Shown here: piece after piece, positions 63,742-64,000 of the stretch
How the letters are laid out: every line of letters begins with the position of its first letter
Position numbering within the stretch: position 1 is the stretch's first letter
Origin: Gordonia humi
GTDB taxonomy: Bacteria; Actinomycetota; Actinomycetes; Mycobacteriales; Mycobacteriaceae
DNA length: 64,000 bases
Assembly: GCF_014197435.1 (NCBI RefSeq)
Contig: NZ_JACIFP010000001.1
Location: 310,001-374,000, forward strand
Reading direction: 5' to 3'
The notes under the pieces: model-generated
Seen by the model: the letters and a program-made list of their open reading frames with translations, nothing else
Databases searched by the model: none
Told to the model about the DNA's origin: nothing
Translations under genes and position numbers: made by a program

Positions 63742-64000
63742 AGTAACTTAACCTTTCAGTCGTCCAACGATCAGTGAAATTGCGCCTGACGCAGAACCCT
63801 GAAATGGTGCATACGGAGTGCAACTGGTCCGCTTTCTCAGGGAGATTGATAGCTGGATTTGTGGCGGACGGACCGCGACTGCTCCGATTGTCAATTCCGC
63901 CCAGTGAGCGTCCGGCCGCCGTGCTGCGTGATAGATTCTCTAACGCTTCCAGCTGGACATGAATAGCTAGCGCCCTTCGAGGATCTTTCCCGCGGTATCC
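63742..64000. other. Lower-GC right end without a supported gene
   Basis: About 260 bases, less GC-rich than the rest. A 62-codon plus-strand frame (63774-63962) has no start signal or family likeness, and I see no RNA or repeat. The change in composition together with the IS suggests the edge of an acquired region continuing past the window. Confidence 0.35.

Noticed and set aside
63774..63962. Plus-strand frame of 62 codons at the right end
   Set aside because: No start signal, no family likeness, and composition does not fit a gene.

Overview
The window is high-GC actinobacterial DNA, almost certainly from a mycolate-containing member of the Mycobacteriales, probably Gordonia or a close relative. 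Support comes from glnX-glnH-pknG next to mutT3, thiE and thiO-thiS-thiG, the same block as Rv0410c-Rv0417 of M. tuberculosis. An EspR-type regulator, an EphD-type fusion, LysG/LysE and many genes with a TANNNT box 6-7 nt before the start codon (leaderless transcription) fit the same group. Genes are dense, on both strands, with many 4-nt ATGA overlaps. The genus is an inference.

Layout. 1-620: truncated siderophore-binding lipoprotein behind two IdeR/DtxR-like iron boxes. 994-4703: acyl-CoA dehydrogenase, MaoC/FAS1-type hydratase, CitE-type lyase and a GntR/FCD regulator, a probable short branched dicarboxyl-CoA (itaconate/mesaconate-like) catabolic set. 5080-7912: lytic transglycosylase, then a DUF445 membrane protein coupled to an Abi-alpha/DUF4393-like protein. 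8184-14321: hydrolase, unknown protein, DsbA-like protein, Bcr/CflA efflux pump with divergent XRE regulator, YhdH/AcuI-type reductase. 14866-17532: EspR-like regulator, Pro/Thr-rich exported protein, ImmA/IrrE peptidase and MAB_1171c-like membrane protein. 17547-23979: SDR, malate:quinone oxidoreductase, LysR, NAD(P)-binding protein, exonuclease III, alanine/aspartate aminotransferase.

24058-28703: EphD-like hydrolase-SDR fusion, a ferritin-like 'metal-dependent hydrolase', a VanB-type FMN/2Fe-2S reductase and a MerR regulator. 28715-32772: Pro-rich membrane protein, dCTP deaminase, lipocalin, photolyase, tRNA-Gly(CCC). 32866-35098: DHA2 efflux pump and divergent TetR regulator with three matching operators between them. 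35168-42174: ATP-grasp ligase, hydrolase, TetR, MerR-HEAT fusion with a HEAT-repeat partner, secreted GH1 enzyme, small Arc-like protein and SPFH protein. 42283-45737: two divergent Tat-exported phosphatases with PHO-box-like repeats between them, and a DUF998 membrane protein. 45748-50545: LysG/LysE pair, hydrolase, second ATP-grasp ligase, DMT transporter.

50603-59521: the thiamine operon thiO-thiS-thiG behind a TPP riboswitch, divergent thiE, an attenuator-like leader before a free-standing LeuA regulatory domain, mutT3, and the GlnX-GlnH-PknG amino-acid sensing kinase system. 59559-61920: HtaA-like secreted protein, VOC protein, AraC regulator. 61938-63741: a small two-helix membrane-protein gene destroyed by an intact ISL3-family element (perfect 23-bp inverted repeats, 8-bp target duplication) and by a one-base frameshift. 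The last ~260 bases look lower in GC and hold no gene I can support.
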